Assembly: GCA_964465375.1 (NCBI GenBank)
Contig: CAYXIJ010000029.1
Location: forward strand, 1-23,826
Length of the DNA stretch: 23,826 nucleotides
Origin: CAJWKT01 sp964465375
GTDB lineage: Bacteria; Pseudomonadota; Gammaproteobacteria; Steroidobacterales; Rariloculaceae
Direction: 5' to 3'
Shown: positions 7,163-14,982 of the stretch, in pieces
Numbering within the stretch: the stretch's first letter is position 1
How the letters are laid out: every line of letters starts with the position of its first letter
Translations under genes and position numbers: made by a program
The notes under the pieces: model-generated
Database searches by the model: none
Told to the model about the DNA's origin: nothing
Seen by the model: the letters and a program-made list of their open reading frames with translations, nothing else

Positions 7163-8497
7163 TTGGATGTCCGTTATGTGATCGACGAGTACCGGTGGAC
7201 CCCCCTTCAGTACCTTGTCATCTGCCTATGTTTTTTTCTCAACATGCTGGATGGCATGGACGTACTGGCAATCTCTCTGGCTGCGCCCGTACTTGCTAGA
7301 GAATGGCAAATCAATCCCCAAACCCTGGGAGCTGTATTCAGTGCAGCGCTAGTCGGCATGGCCTTGGGCGCCATATTGATTGCACCCAAGGCAGATGTTT
7401 GGGGTCGCCGTAGGCTGATAATAATATGCATGGCTGTGATTGCCGTCGGCATGCTGTGTACACCATTGGCCAAAGTGGTCCCGCAGCTTATTGTGCTTCG
7501 CTTCGTAACTGGGCTAGGCGTTGGGGGGATGGTGGCTAGCATGGCCACGATGGCGGCTGAGTTCTCGCCGAAGCGAACGCGAAACCTGGCCGTGACTTTC
7601 GTGCAGGCAGGCTATCCGGTTGGAGCTGCAGTATTAGGCCTTATCGGGGCAAAATTGATTCCGGTGTTTGGCTGGAACTCAGTATTCATCCTCGCCGGCC
7701 TTCTGACTGTCCTCAGTATTCCTCTCGTTGCGATTTTCCTGCCAGAATCCCCTGAGTTTCTTCTCCAGAAACAACCGAAAGGGTCTCTGGAAAAACTTAA
7801 TAAAATTCTGAGAAAAATGGGGCACCCCCAGATTGCTGAGCTGCCACCCATTGCCAAGTCAGTACAAGTTAATCGCACTGGGGTTGCTGCCCTTTTCTCC
7901 AAGGAATATCGCAACACCACGGTGCTGCTCTGGGTTGGATTCTGCATGGCCTTTGGTACGCTCTATTTCCTGCTGAGCTGGATACCTCAGTTAGCTGCTA
8001 ATACAGGCCTGACTTTAGAGTTTGCAATTTACTCCAGCGCAGTACTCAATGTCGGTGCATTTTTTGGAATAGTAACGCTGGGCTTTCTGGCGGATCGAAT
8101 CGGATTGAAACGGGTAATCATAGCTTGGTTTATCTTAGCAACCTTGATCATGGTGCTGTTCGGCAACCTACAGACCTCGGTAGCAATCTTGCTAGCTATC
8201 TGTTTCATTGGCTTCTTTATGGAAGGCGGCTTCATCGGCATCTATGCAGCAGCGGCCCAAGTGTACCCCACGCTAATTCGGAATACCGGTGTCGGCTGGG
8301 CTATTGGTGCCGGAAGGACTGGGGCTATATTAGGTCCTTATATCGCCGGTGTGCTGGTGGCTGGCGGCATGTCAATGGCGGACAGCTTCAGAATTTTTGC
8401 CGTGCCACTTCTCGTGGGCGCAGCAGCCATCGGCATGATGAAGGCGAAACAAATGGTAATAAGCTCTGTGGTGAAACCTGCGGGCGCAGAGGATTGA
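7163..8497 (+). CDS. MFS transporter, aromatic acid:H+ symporter (AAHS/PcaK-like)
   Basis: Inner-membrane proton symporter of 444 residues with 12 predicted helices. Helix 1 carries the AAHS signature LDGMDVLAISLAAPVLAREW (29-48), matching the DGxD motif essential in PcaK. The helix 2-3 loop ADVWGRRR is the MFS motif A and is repeated as LADRIGLKR after helix 8. The family imports benzoate, 4-hydroxybenzoate and related acids (known). The start is TTG at 7163: AGGGAGA lies 5 nt before it, and VIDEYRWTPLQ matches the family's N-terminal region. Its stop is one base from the stop of the convergent reductive dehalogenase gene, so the two mRNAs must overlap. The dehalogenase context suggests a halogenated aromatic acid as substrate (inference). 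Confidence 0.87.
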   Translation: MDVRYVIDEYRWTPLQYLVICLCFFLNMLDGMDVLAISLAAPVLAREWQINPQTLGAVFSAALVGMALGAILIAPKADVWGRRRLIIICMAVIAVGMLCTPLAKVVPQLIVLRFVTGLGVGGMVASMATMAAEFSPKRTRNLAVTFVQAGYPVGAAVLGLIGAKLIPVFGWNSVFILAGLLTVLSIPLVAIFLPESPEFLLQKQPKGSLEKLNKILRKMGHPQIAELPPIAKSVQVNRTGVAALFSKEYRNTTVLLWVGFCMAFGTLYFLLSWIPQLAANTGLTLEFAIYSSAVLNVGAFFGIVTLGFLADRIGLKRVIIAWFILATLIMVLFGNLQTSVAILLAICFIGFFMEGGFIGIYAAAAQVYPTLIRNTGVGWAIGAGRTGAILGPYIAGVLVAGGMSMADSFRIFAVPLLVGAAAIGMMKAKQMVISSVVKPAGAED

Positions 8498-8498
8498 C

Positions 8499-10709
8499 CT
8501 ATTTTTTTTCGAAATTTTCCGATGTCGTGTAGGGGCTCGCGACCCGCTCCTCTTCGCTGACCCCAACACCGACAACCGGTGTTGGAACATAGTGTGCTGG
8601 CGGTCCTTCACCACGGGCCACCCTTTGACGCGCTTCCTCTGGAGTCTCTAGAAGTTCCTTTGCTGATAGTGCTGTTTTTCGGTCCACGACAACGGGGCCC
8701 GAAACATCGGGTGGCGGCATCATATTTGCATGGTAGTAAGCAATCTTCTGCTTTTTCGGGTCGGGCCGGTGGTTCGGATTAATATCTCTCTGATTTGTAG
8801 CCTTGGGTATAGTGACAACCCCATTAACTATCTCATGGTCAAACCACCACTTCTTGGCAGGATTTCTCTTTCCCATGCCGATCTTGTCATCAAACCACGC
8901 AGCAAAAGGCACCATAAGCGGCTTAAGCCACATGGCGTTTACGCCGAGCCAACTTCCTATCCTAGTTAGCAAAGGACCATCAAGATCTACCACTTTGTTG
9001 AGCGGACAGGTTTTCATACACCGGCCACAGGCAGAACCCTTGGAATTGGTTAACCGATAACGTGTACAGCGCTCCGCATCGATCTTCCACATCTCGTAAC
9101 CATTAAACATTACGGAGTCACCCCAAGGGATCGCATCGCAAGGACATTCCCGGGCACACTTCCAGCATCCATTACAGAAAGTCTGCAGACCAAAATCGAT
9201 TGGCCTATCCACCTCCAACGGCAAATCTGTTGTCATCACTACGGACTTGAAGCGTGGACCCACAAAAGGATTCAACACGAGCTCCCCTATGCGGCTTAAC
9301 TCACCCAAACCAGCCCACAAAATCAAAGGAATATGAAGAACGTCGCTGTCTGCATTAGTTTGTGAACGCGACGAGAAACCGAGACCGCGTAACATCTCTG
9401 CCATTACCCCTGCTATCTCCGCACCACGGAGATAACCGCGCATGGATTGAGTGCCCGAAATCCAATCATCACCGCTAGCCCCTTCCATGGTGTCAAAGCC
9501 CTGGTCGATCAGCATGACTACCGCGTAGCGGTGATACATCTCGATCGGACGGCCATCTCCTTTGTGTGAATGCCATGCATAACGCGGTACCTCACAGATC
9601 CCGGTAAGATCCGAACCCAAAAAATAGGATAACGACTTGATGGCGCGTGCATTGGCAACCGGGTCACTGTAGCGACTCTGGTCTATCCCTTCAGCCACAT
9701 CACCACTCTGATGGGGAACTAGGGACCGAATCACTTGCAGCAAACTTTGCGAAGTAGGATGCTTGAATGAAAAGCGCGTGCGTTCGACGGAAGCTTTCGC
9801 ACCCAGATCACCTTGCAGGGCCCGCTCAAAAAAAGCAGCTCGCTTGGGCACCCTCGGTACTTCGTCATCGAGGATCAGCGTTGTCGGCCGATCGACGCGT
9901 TTGACTTGCTCCATTGGATAGCTTGAATAGTCGGAAGGACGCTTAGCTTTACGGTTTCGCTCACGACCAGAGCGCGCGCCATTTTGTCCCCACCAGTACC
10001 GCAGACCCTTGGCCTTTAAGGCACTCTTCGCTAATGGTTGCTCCAATGCGAGCTCATAATCCGTGGCAATAACGCCAATGGAGAAATGCTCAATGTATGG
10101 ATTTACGATGGATTTGCCTTCTCTAATTCCAAGTCCCGCCAAAATTGCCAAACGCTTGGCATCGAGACATTCTTCCCCTGAGATGTGCGGACGGGCCGAC
10201 CAACCCATTTGACGAATATGACCAGCCGTAACAGCAGTAATTTCCGCAACGCGCATATCCGTTGCAGCCCGCACCGCGGGTGTTACCCACTCATAGGCTA
10301 AATTATCTTCCTCCGGAACCCTGCCATCTTCTACCAGAAAAACGATGGCATAATCGTGGGTACTTTTTTCAGCGCCCTGTAACCAGGCATTTGCTGGAAT
10401 TCGACAGATTCCCACCTGAGCCGCGTCCAGGAAATAGACCAGCCCCTTTATATCAGTAGCTCTGCGTTGAAGATCATCAGGTACCGGGGCTCGAGCCCTT
10501 GCCGGCTCTCCTTCCGCAATCCGGCTAAAAATTCTTAAGTAGCGATTGACTGACAGCGCTAAAAGGCTCTCGGCCGGCTTTTTGATAGGCTGTGAAAGTG
10601 GCGGTCTGGCAATCTCTGTAGAAATAACGGTTTCATCGCGAGGCAACATCTCCAAAGGAAACTGGCCATAGTGGAAAGGCCTGTTTTTGGAGTTAGCGTA
10701 TATAAACAT
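8499..10709 (-). CDS. Cytoplasmic (catabolic-type) reductive dehalogenase homologue
   Basis: Cobalamin- and Fe-S-dependent RdhA-family protein of 736 residues with no Tat signal or membrane segment, like the catabolic enzymes NpRdhA and BhbA rather than respiratory RdhAs. The cobalamin domain is duplicated: residues 88-227 (GLVYFLDAAQVGICRIP...) repeat at 358-503 (SLSYFLGSDLTGICEVP...). Two [4Fe-4S] motifs follow: CNGCWKCARECP (512-523) and C548 with CGRCMKTCP (561-569). By my count Tyr426, Lys488 and Arg552 carry the numbers I recall for the substrate-contacting residues of NpRdhA; the N-terminal repeat lacks the tyrosine. The C-terminal tail (about 600-736) has no recognisable ferredoxin-reductase domain. 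The start is ATG 10709, nine bases after GAGGGG. It lies 146 nt downstream of tRNA-Thr(TGT) on the same strand. The substrate is unknown. Confidence 0.9.
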   Translation of the reverse strand: MFIYANSKNRPFHYGQFPLEMLPRDETVISTEIARPPLSQPIKKPAESLLALSVNRYLRIFSRIAEGEPARARAPVPDDLQRRATDIKGLVYFLDAAQVGICRIPANAWLQGAEKSTHDYAIVFLVEDGRVPEEDNLAYEWVTPAVRAATDMRVAEITAVTAGHIRQMGWSARPHISGEECLDAKRLAILAGLGIREGKSIVNPYIEHFSIGVIATDYELALEQPLAKSALKAKGLRYWWGQNGARSGRERNRKAKRPSDYSSYPMEQVKRVDRPTTLILDDEVPRVPKRAAFFERALQGDLGAKASVERTRFSFKHPTSQSLLQVIRSLVPHQSGDVAEGIDQSRYSDPVANARAIKSLSYFLGSDLTGICEVPRYAWHSHKGDGRPIEMYHRYAVVMLIDQGFDTMEGASGDDWISGTQSMRGYLRGAEIAGVMAEMLRGLGFSSRSQTNADSDVLHIPLILWAGLGELSRIGELVLNPFVGPRFKSVVMTTDLPLEVDRPIDFGLQTFCNGCWKCARECPCDAIPWGDSVMFNGYEMWKIDAERCTRYRLTNSKGSACGRCMKTCPLNKVVDLDGPLLTRIGSWLGVNAMWLKPLMVPFAAWFDDKIGMGKRNPAKKWWFDHEIVNGVVTIPKATNQRDINPNHRPDPKKQKIAYYHANMMPPPDVSGPVVVDRKTALSAKELLETPEEARQRVARGEGPPAHYVPTPVVGVGVSEEERVASPYTTSENFEKK

Positions 10710-10855
10710 AGTGTTATTCCCCTCAAAACTACTGAACCGCAAAACCAAAAGCGGCTAAGGTAGACTACCGTAACCAATGCTGAAAGTGCCAATCCGGTTA
10801 ATGCTGCGGTCCCTTACTGGGGCCAAGGCAAAGATCCTAATGGCCCTGCAAGTTA

Positions 10856-10931
10856 TGGTGCCGGCGCACGGATTCGAACCGCGGACCTGAGGTTTACAAA
10901 ACCCCTGCTCTGCCAACTGAGCTACGCCGGC
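10856..10931 (-). tRNA. tRNA-Thr(TGT)
   Basis: The minus strand reads acceptor GCCGGCG pairing with CGCCGGC, discriminator A and an encoded CCA (10856-10858). The anticodon loop TTTGTAA gives TGT (threonine). In E. coli this species (thrU) is the first gene of thrU-tyrU-glyT-thrT-tufB. Here it stands alone, about 10.5 kb from tRNA-Tyr, with rdhA directly downstream and no convincing terminator between them. Confidence 0.97.
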
Positions 10932-10942
10932 TACTAAGGGGG

Positions 10943-10970
10943 ATTATAGCGGCTTGGTCAAGTTCGCAAA
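10943..10970 (-). promoter_or_regulatory. Promoter of tRNA-Thr(TGT)
   Basis: On the minus strand a perfect -10 TATAAT (10943-10948) lies 11 bp before the mature tRNA and is followed by a CCCCC discriminator. The best -35 is TTTGCG (10965-10970) at 16 bp. A perfect -10 with a C-rich discriminator is typical of stable-RNA promoters. Confidence 0.6.
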
Positions 10971-10982
10971 TGATCGCTCAAG

Positions 10983-11011
10983 ATGACAAAAACTGCGTGG
11001 CATGAGATAAG
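10983..11011 (+). promoter_or_regulatory. Candidate promoter of the amidohydrolase operon
   Basis: ATGACA (10983-10988), a 17-bp spacer and GATAAG (11006-11011) lie about 45 bp before the first amidohydrolase start. It is divergent from, and close to, the tRNA-Thr promoter. Confidence 0.4.
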
Positions 11012-11055
11012 ACGCAATATACTTCTTTAAAATAATAAAAAAGGGGGGAAATTAC

Positions 11056-12474
11056 ATGTACACACATACCACCCAAATCAACACAGTCAGCAAATTATTG
11101 TCTGTCACCGGCCTGCTGCTTATGCCTCTGTCGATACAGGCACAAGGTGACGGGCAGACTCTTCTGCCATACAAGAAAAACTACTACCCTAGCACCTATA
11201 AGGCGCTAACCTCGGAGCCAGTAGCCATTACGAACGCTACGATACTAGACGGCGCAGGCAGGCAGATTGACAACGGAACGCTGCTGATGGAAGGCGGGAA
11301 AATTACGGCGATAGGTGCAAGCACCCAAGTCCCTGAAGGAGTGCGGGTCTTCGACGGAACTGACAAGTGGGTAACTCCCGGCATAATCGATATTCATACC
11401 CACGTGGGTGTTTCCAGCCGCCAGCATCCATCCTTGTCTGATGGCAATGAGATGACGGGGCCGATCCAAGCTCGCCTTTGGGTGGAGCACTCTCTGTGGC
11501 CCCAGCATCCCGGTTTCGCGCGAGCACTTGCGGGGGGTGTCACTACCATGCAGGTTCTACCTGGTTCCGGGAACCTAATCGGTGGACGCAGCATCATTAT
11601 CAAGAATGTGCCAGCCAGAACCATGCAGGGAATGAAATTCCCGGACGCACCATATGGACTGAAGATGGCGTGCGGCGAGAATCCAAAGCGTGCCTACGGT
11701 GGGATGGGAAGTGCCCCTGCCACCCGGATGGCAAACGTCGCAGGCTACCGCCAAGCTTTCATTGAGGCTGCTGAATATAAAAGAAGCTGGGAGGACTATC
11801 TTATAAAAATAGAAGATGGAGAAGATGTACGGCCTCCAACCCGCGATCTGGGAATGGATACGCTTGCCGCCGTACTTGATGATGATATTTTCGTTAACAA
11901 CCACTGCTACCGGGCCGATGAACTAGCCGTGATGATGGATTTGGCCAAAGAAATGGGCTTTAAAATCACAGCCTTTCATCACACCATCGAGGCGTACAAA
12001 GTAGCCGACCTGCTTGCTGAAAACGATGTCTGTGCGGTGATGTGGTCAGATTGGTGGGGCTACAAGCTTGAGGCACTGGATGGCGTGCTGGAAAACATCG
12101 CGTTGGTCGAAAAGGCTGGTGCATGCGCAATTGCACACTCAGATTCAGAGGCGGTCATGCAACGCATGAACCAGGAAATTGCAAAAGCGATGGCGGCTGG
12201 CAACCGGATTGGCTTAAATATCAGTAGGGCGGAAGCCATACGCTGGATTACCAGCAACCCCGCGAGAGCGATGCGGATCGATGACAAAGTAGGATCACTG
12301 GAAGTCGACAAACAGGCCGATGTGGTTATTTGGACAACCGATCCTTTCAGCGTCTATGCGCTAGCCGAACATGTATTCATCGATGGTGCCCATATCTATG
12401 ATCGATACGATTCTTCAAAGCAACCCCAATCCGATTATGAGTTGGGTATTGTCGAACGAGGAGACCATCAATGA
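11056..12474 (+). CDS. Exported amidohydrolase (imidazolonepropionase-like), metal ligands present
   Basis: Metal-dependent hydrolase of 472 residues. Residues 1-30 form a signal peptide ending near SIQAQ, so it is secreted to the periplasm. The amidohydrolase barrel begins with ITNATILDGAGRQI and carries the metal motif H114-T-H116 in IDIHTHVG, further histidines at H283 and H308/H309, and the catalytic aspartate D363 in AHSDSE. The C-terminal SxxxADVVIWTTDPF closes the composite beta-sandwich. The family includes cyclic amidases, dipeptidases and imidazolonepropionase; the substrate cannot be told. The ATG at 11056 follows a GGGGGG Shine-Dalgarno at 7 nt. Its last codon overlaps the next gene's start (ATGA), indicating translational coupling with the degenerate paralogue. 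Confidence 0.88.
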   Translation: MYTHTTQINTVSKLLSVTGLLLMPLSIQAQGDGQTLLPYKKNYYPSTYKALTSEPVAITNATILDGAGRQIDNGTLLMEGGKITAIGASTQVPEGVRVFDGTDKWVTPGIIDIHTHVGVSSRQHPSLSDGNEMTGPIQARLWVEHSLWPQHPGFARALAGGVTTMQVLPGSGNLIGGRSIIIKNVPARTMQGMKFPDAPYGLKMACGENPKRAYGGMGSAPATRMANVAGYRQAFIEAAEYKRSWEDYLIKIEDGEDVRPPTRDLGMDTLAAVLDDDIFVNNHCYRADELAVMMDLAKEMGFKITAFHHTIEAYKVADLLAENDVCAVMWSDWWGYKLEALDGVLENIALVEKAGACAIAHSDSEAVMQRMNQEIAKAMAAGNRIGLNISRAEAIRWITSNPARAMRIDDKVGSLEVDKQADVVIWTTDPFSVYALAEHVFIDGAHIYDRYDSSKQPQSDYELGIVERGDHQ

Positions 12475-13763
12475 GCACCTTCAAGAAAAACCTTCTTTTA
12501 ATCTTAATACCGGTTGCCATAATCACGTTACTCATAGAGGCCAACGCACAAAACATTGCGATCACCAACGGTAAGGTCTATACCATGGGATCAGCCGGCA
12601 CTTTAGAAAGAGCCACAATTCTCATTGAAGGGAACACCATCACAGCAGTTGGCGAAGACCTTGTAGTACCCGAGGATGCGGAGGTCATCGATGCGGATGG
12701 TCAACCTGTGACCCCGGGACTGATGAATTCGTACACCCAGCTTGCTCTTGCAGATGGTTCAGCACCTGGAAACGGCATCGGCGACCAGGACTACGGGGCG
12801 TCAGAATCCGGGTATGGAGCGGCCTTCGATATTCGTTACGGGCTTAATCCTAGAGCAATAATCATTCCAATAGTTCGTTTGCATGGAATTACGCGTGCTA
12901 TCTCCGCGCCCCTTGCAACGCACGATCTTTTTGCCGGCTATGGGGCCATTATCCATTTGGGAGAGGAACCCGATATGATCGTAACTCCCCGAGTAGCTCT
13001 GTTTGCAGATTTCGGCGCAAGGGGTGCTCAAATTGCTGGTGGAGCCCGAGACGCCGCAGCACTTAAAATTACTGAAGCAATCCAGGATGCGTTACATTTC
13101 GATCGCAATCGCTCAAGATATGAGCGCGGCCAGACCAGAGACTACAGTCTAAACCGTATGGATCTTGAAGCACTGGTACCTGCCGCTAAAGGTGATGTAA
13201 TTATCAGCGTTGCTGCTAACCGAGCTTCAGACATGCGCTATCTGATTGAGCTGAAGGAACAGCATGGTCTTAATATTGTAGTGCGCGACGGCCAAGAAGC
13301 CTGGCTTATGGCTAACGAACTTGCTGATGCTCAAATACCGGTGGTACTCAATCCGGGCATAAATGTTGGCATGGAATTCTCGGGGTTCAATGCAACATAC
13401 AGCAATGCGGCCAGGCTACATGCTGCTGGAGTATTGATCGCGTTTTCCAATGTGAGCAATCCCCATCCGAGCAATCCGGAAATCGTGCGTCAGCTTGCCG
13501 GACTAGCTGTTGCTCATGGACTATCTTGGGAAGAAGCGCTTCGAGCGTTGACCATCAATCCCGCAAAAATTTGGGGTTTGGAAGAAAGCTATGGCTCGCT
13601 TGAGCCTGGCAAAGATGCTGACGTAGTAGTCTGGAACGGGGATCCATTGGAGTTGATGTCTTATCCGCAAGACGTCTTCATTAAAGGGCAACGTATGCCC
13701 GATGATTCTCGCCAAATTAAGCTCAGGGACCGATATGAAAACTTACCGGACGTGAGCTTTTAA
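12471..13763 (+). CDS. Exported amidohydrolase-like protein lacking the HxH metal site
   Basis: A 430-residue paralogue of the preceding protein with its own signal peptide (1-27, hydrophobic ILIPVAIITLLI, cleavage near ANA). It aligns across the amidohydrolase fold (AITNGKVYTMG, ...SLEPGKDADVVVWNGDPLE), but where the first protein has VTPGIIDIHTH this one has VTPGLMNSYTQ: both metal histidines are replaced (Y88, Q90) and the barrel aspartate is N86. It is therefore unlikely to be a metallohydrolase by itself and may be a structural or regulatory partner (inference). ATGA overlap with the upstream gene supports matched production and a possible heteromeric complex. Confidence 0.85.
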   Translation: MSTFKKNLLLILIPVAIITLLIEANAQNIAITNGKVYTMGSAGTLERATILIEGNTITAVGEDLVVPEDAEVIDADGQPVTPGLMNSYTQLALADGSAPGNGIGDQDYGASESGYGAAFDIRYGLNPRAIIIPIVRLHGITRAISAPLATHDLFAGYGAIIHLGEEPDMIVTPRVALFADFGARGAQIAGGARDAAALKITEAIQDALHFDRNRSRYERGQTRDYSLNRMDLEALVPAAKGDVIISVAANRASDMRYLIELKEQHGLNIVVRDGQEAWLMANELADAQIPVVLNPGINVGMEFSGFNATYSNAARLHAAGVLIAFSNVSNPHPSNPEIVRQLAGLAVAHGLSWEEALRALTINPAKIWGLEESYGSLEPGKDADVVVWNGDPLELMSYPQDVFIKGQRMPDDSRQIKLRDRYENLPDVSF

Positions 13764-13851
13764 TTATGCTATGGACTGTCGCTAAATTGATGGTGCAACG
13801 TACTCGCACAAACAACTAGTAATTTGATAATAAGAAATCTGCGGAGGAGCT

Positions 13852-14880
13852 ATGAGATTTGTAGTTGTCACATTTTCGCTGTTAGTTTTACCTGTCGTCA
13901 CCTTCGCTCACCACGCGCTTTTTACCTACGATGACAGCAAGCTTGTGGAGGTACGGGGTACCGTTAGGTCGGCACTTTGGCGGAATCCACATATTCTTTT
14001 CACTGTTAGTAGTGTGAGCGAGAGCGGTCAGGAAGAGCTCTGGGAAATAGAGGGCCTTTCGGTTAATTATATGGAACGCGCTGGTATTAATTCGGATTCG
14101 TTCAATATCGGTGACAGCGTCGCGGTCCTCGGTCTCCCATCGAACCGTGACAAAAACTCTCTATTTGCTATTTTGACAACTTCTGCAAGCGGCCAAAAAC
14201 TAGTGATGTCGCGTGATCGAGCAAGGGCATTTGGCTTGCTGGAGGAAAACACGGAGCCGATTCGTCCAATCGCGAGTAATGAGCAAATTGCGTTGGCGAT
14301 TCGTCAGGCGAACGGTATTCATCGTGTCTGGACTAATACTAGCCGGACCGGGGGTGGGATAAACCTTCCCTTGACGGATATCGCCCGCGCAGCGAAAGAG
14401 AGTTGGAATCAACCAACGGACGATATCGCGCTGCGGTGCGAACCAGCTGGAATGCCGGAAGCAATGTTGAGTCCTTTCCCGATAGAATTTCTCCAACAAG
14501 ACGACGACATCATCATACGTCTTGAAGAGTGGGATAACGTCCGAACCATCCATATGGGAATCAGTAGCAACGAGAAGAATCCACTGGCGACTTCGTTAGG
14601 CTACTCGGTCGGGCGTTGGGAGGGACGTACATTGGTCGTAAGAACCGAGAATATTAACTATCCCTATCTCGATGACCTAGGCACACCCCAGAGCGAGGCG
14701 GTGGAGATTGTGGAACGCTTTACTCTGAGTGAGGATGAAAACCGCTTGGACTGGGTAGCGACGGTGGTTGACCCAAACACCCTTACTGAGCCCGTGACTC
14801 TCCCGATGATGCACTGGGAGTGGGTACCGGGGGAGAAGATCAAGCCGTACAACTGCACGCTGAGTGATAACCAAGGGTAG
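13852..14880 (+). CDS. DUF6152-type exported protein
   Basis: A 342-residue periplasmic protein. The signal peptide (1-19, VVTFSLLVLPVVTFA) precedes HHALFTYDDSKLVEVRGTV and a WRNPHILFTV block, which match the DUF6152 family (AHHxxxxYD...GxVxxxxWxNPH) as I know it; this domain covers about residues 20-125. The rest (about 150-342) has a second conserved-looking part with DIALRCEPAGMPEAM, WEGRTLVVRTENI and WVPGEKIKPYNC. Function is unknown. If cleavage is after A19 the mature protein starts with His-His. The ATG follows GGAGG at 5 nt. It lies 88 bp after the amidohydrolase pair in the same direction, so co-transcription is possible. Confidence 0.8.
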   Translation: MRFVVVTFSLLVLPVVTFAHHALFTYDDSKLVEVRGTVRSALWRNPHILFTVSSVSESGQEELWEIEGLSVNYMERAGINSDSFNIGDSVAVLGLPSNRDKNSLFAILTTSASGQKLVMSRDRARAFGLLEENTEPIRPIASNEQIALAIRQANGIHRVWTNTSRTGGGINLPLTDIARAAKESWNQPTDDIALRCEPAGMPEAMLSPFPIEFLQQDDDIIIRLEEWDNVRTIHMGISSNEKNPLATSLGYSVGRWEGRTLVVRTENINYPYLDDLGTPQSEAVEIVERFTLSEDENRLDWVATVVDPNTLTEPVTLPMMHWEWVPGEKIKPYNCTLSDNQG

Positions 14881-14982
14881 TGCTAGAATTCTGAATTCTA
14901 AGAAAATTTTTCGTGAAAATTTCTAAGAATTCCAAAAATTTTTTGTTAACAAAAAAATGAATCCAACATGACGAAATGTTAG
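14881..14982. other. AT-rich palindromic stretch between convergent genes
   Basis: This 102-bp gap holds several inverted repeats: TAGAATTC-T-GAATTCTA near 14884-14900, an imperfect GAAAATTTTTC/GAAAATTTC hairpin near 14902-14922, and a perfect 18-bp palindrome TTTTTTGTTAACAAAAAA at 14939-14956. These may end transcription from both sides, but the stems contain almost no G+C, so classic intrinsic termination is doubtful. Confidence 0.5.

Noticed and set aside
10710..10855. Cobalamin riboswitch upstream of rdhA
   Set aside because: The region is too short and lacks a B12-box-like conserved core.
10764..10860. Coding-like plus-strand reading (NAAVPYWGQGKDPNGPASY) beside tRNA-Thr
   Set aside because: It has no start codon, a stop directly upstream, and then runs into the tRNA. 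It could be a gene remnant, but chance is as likely.
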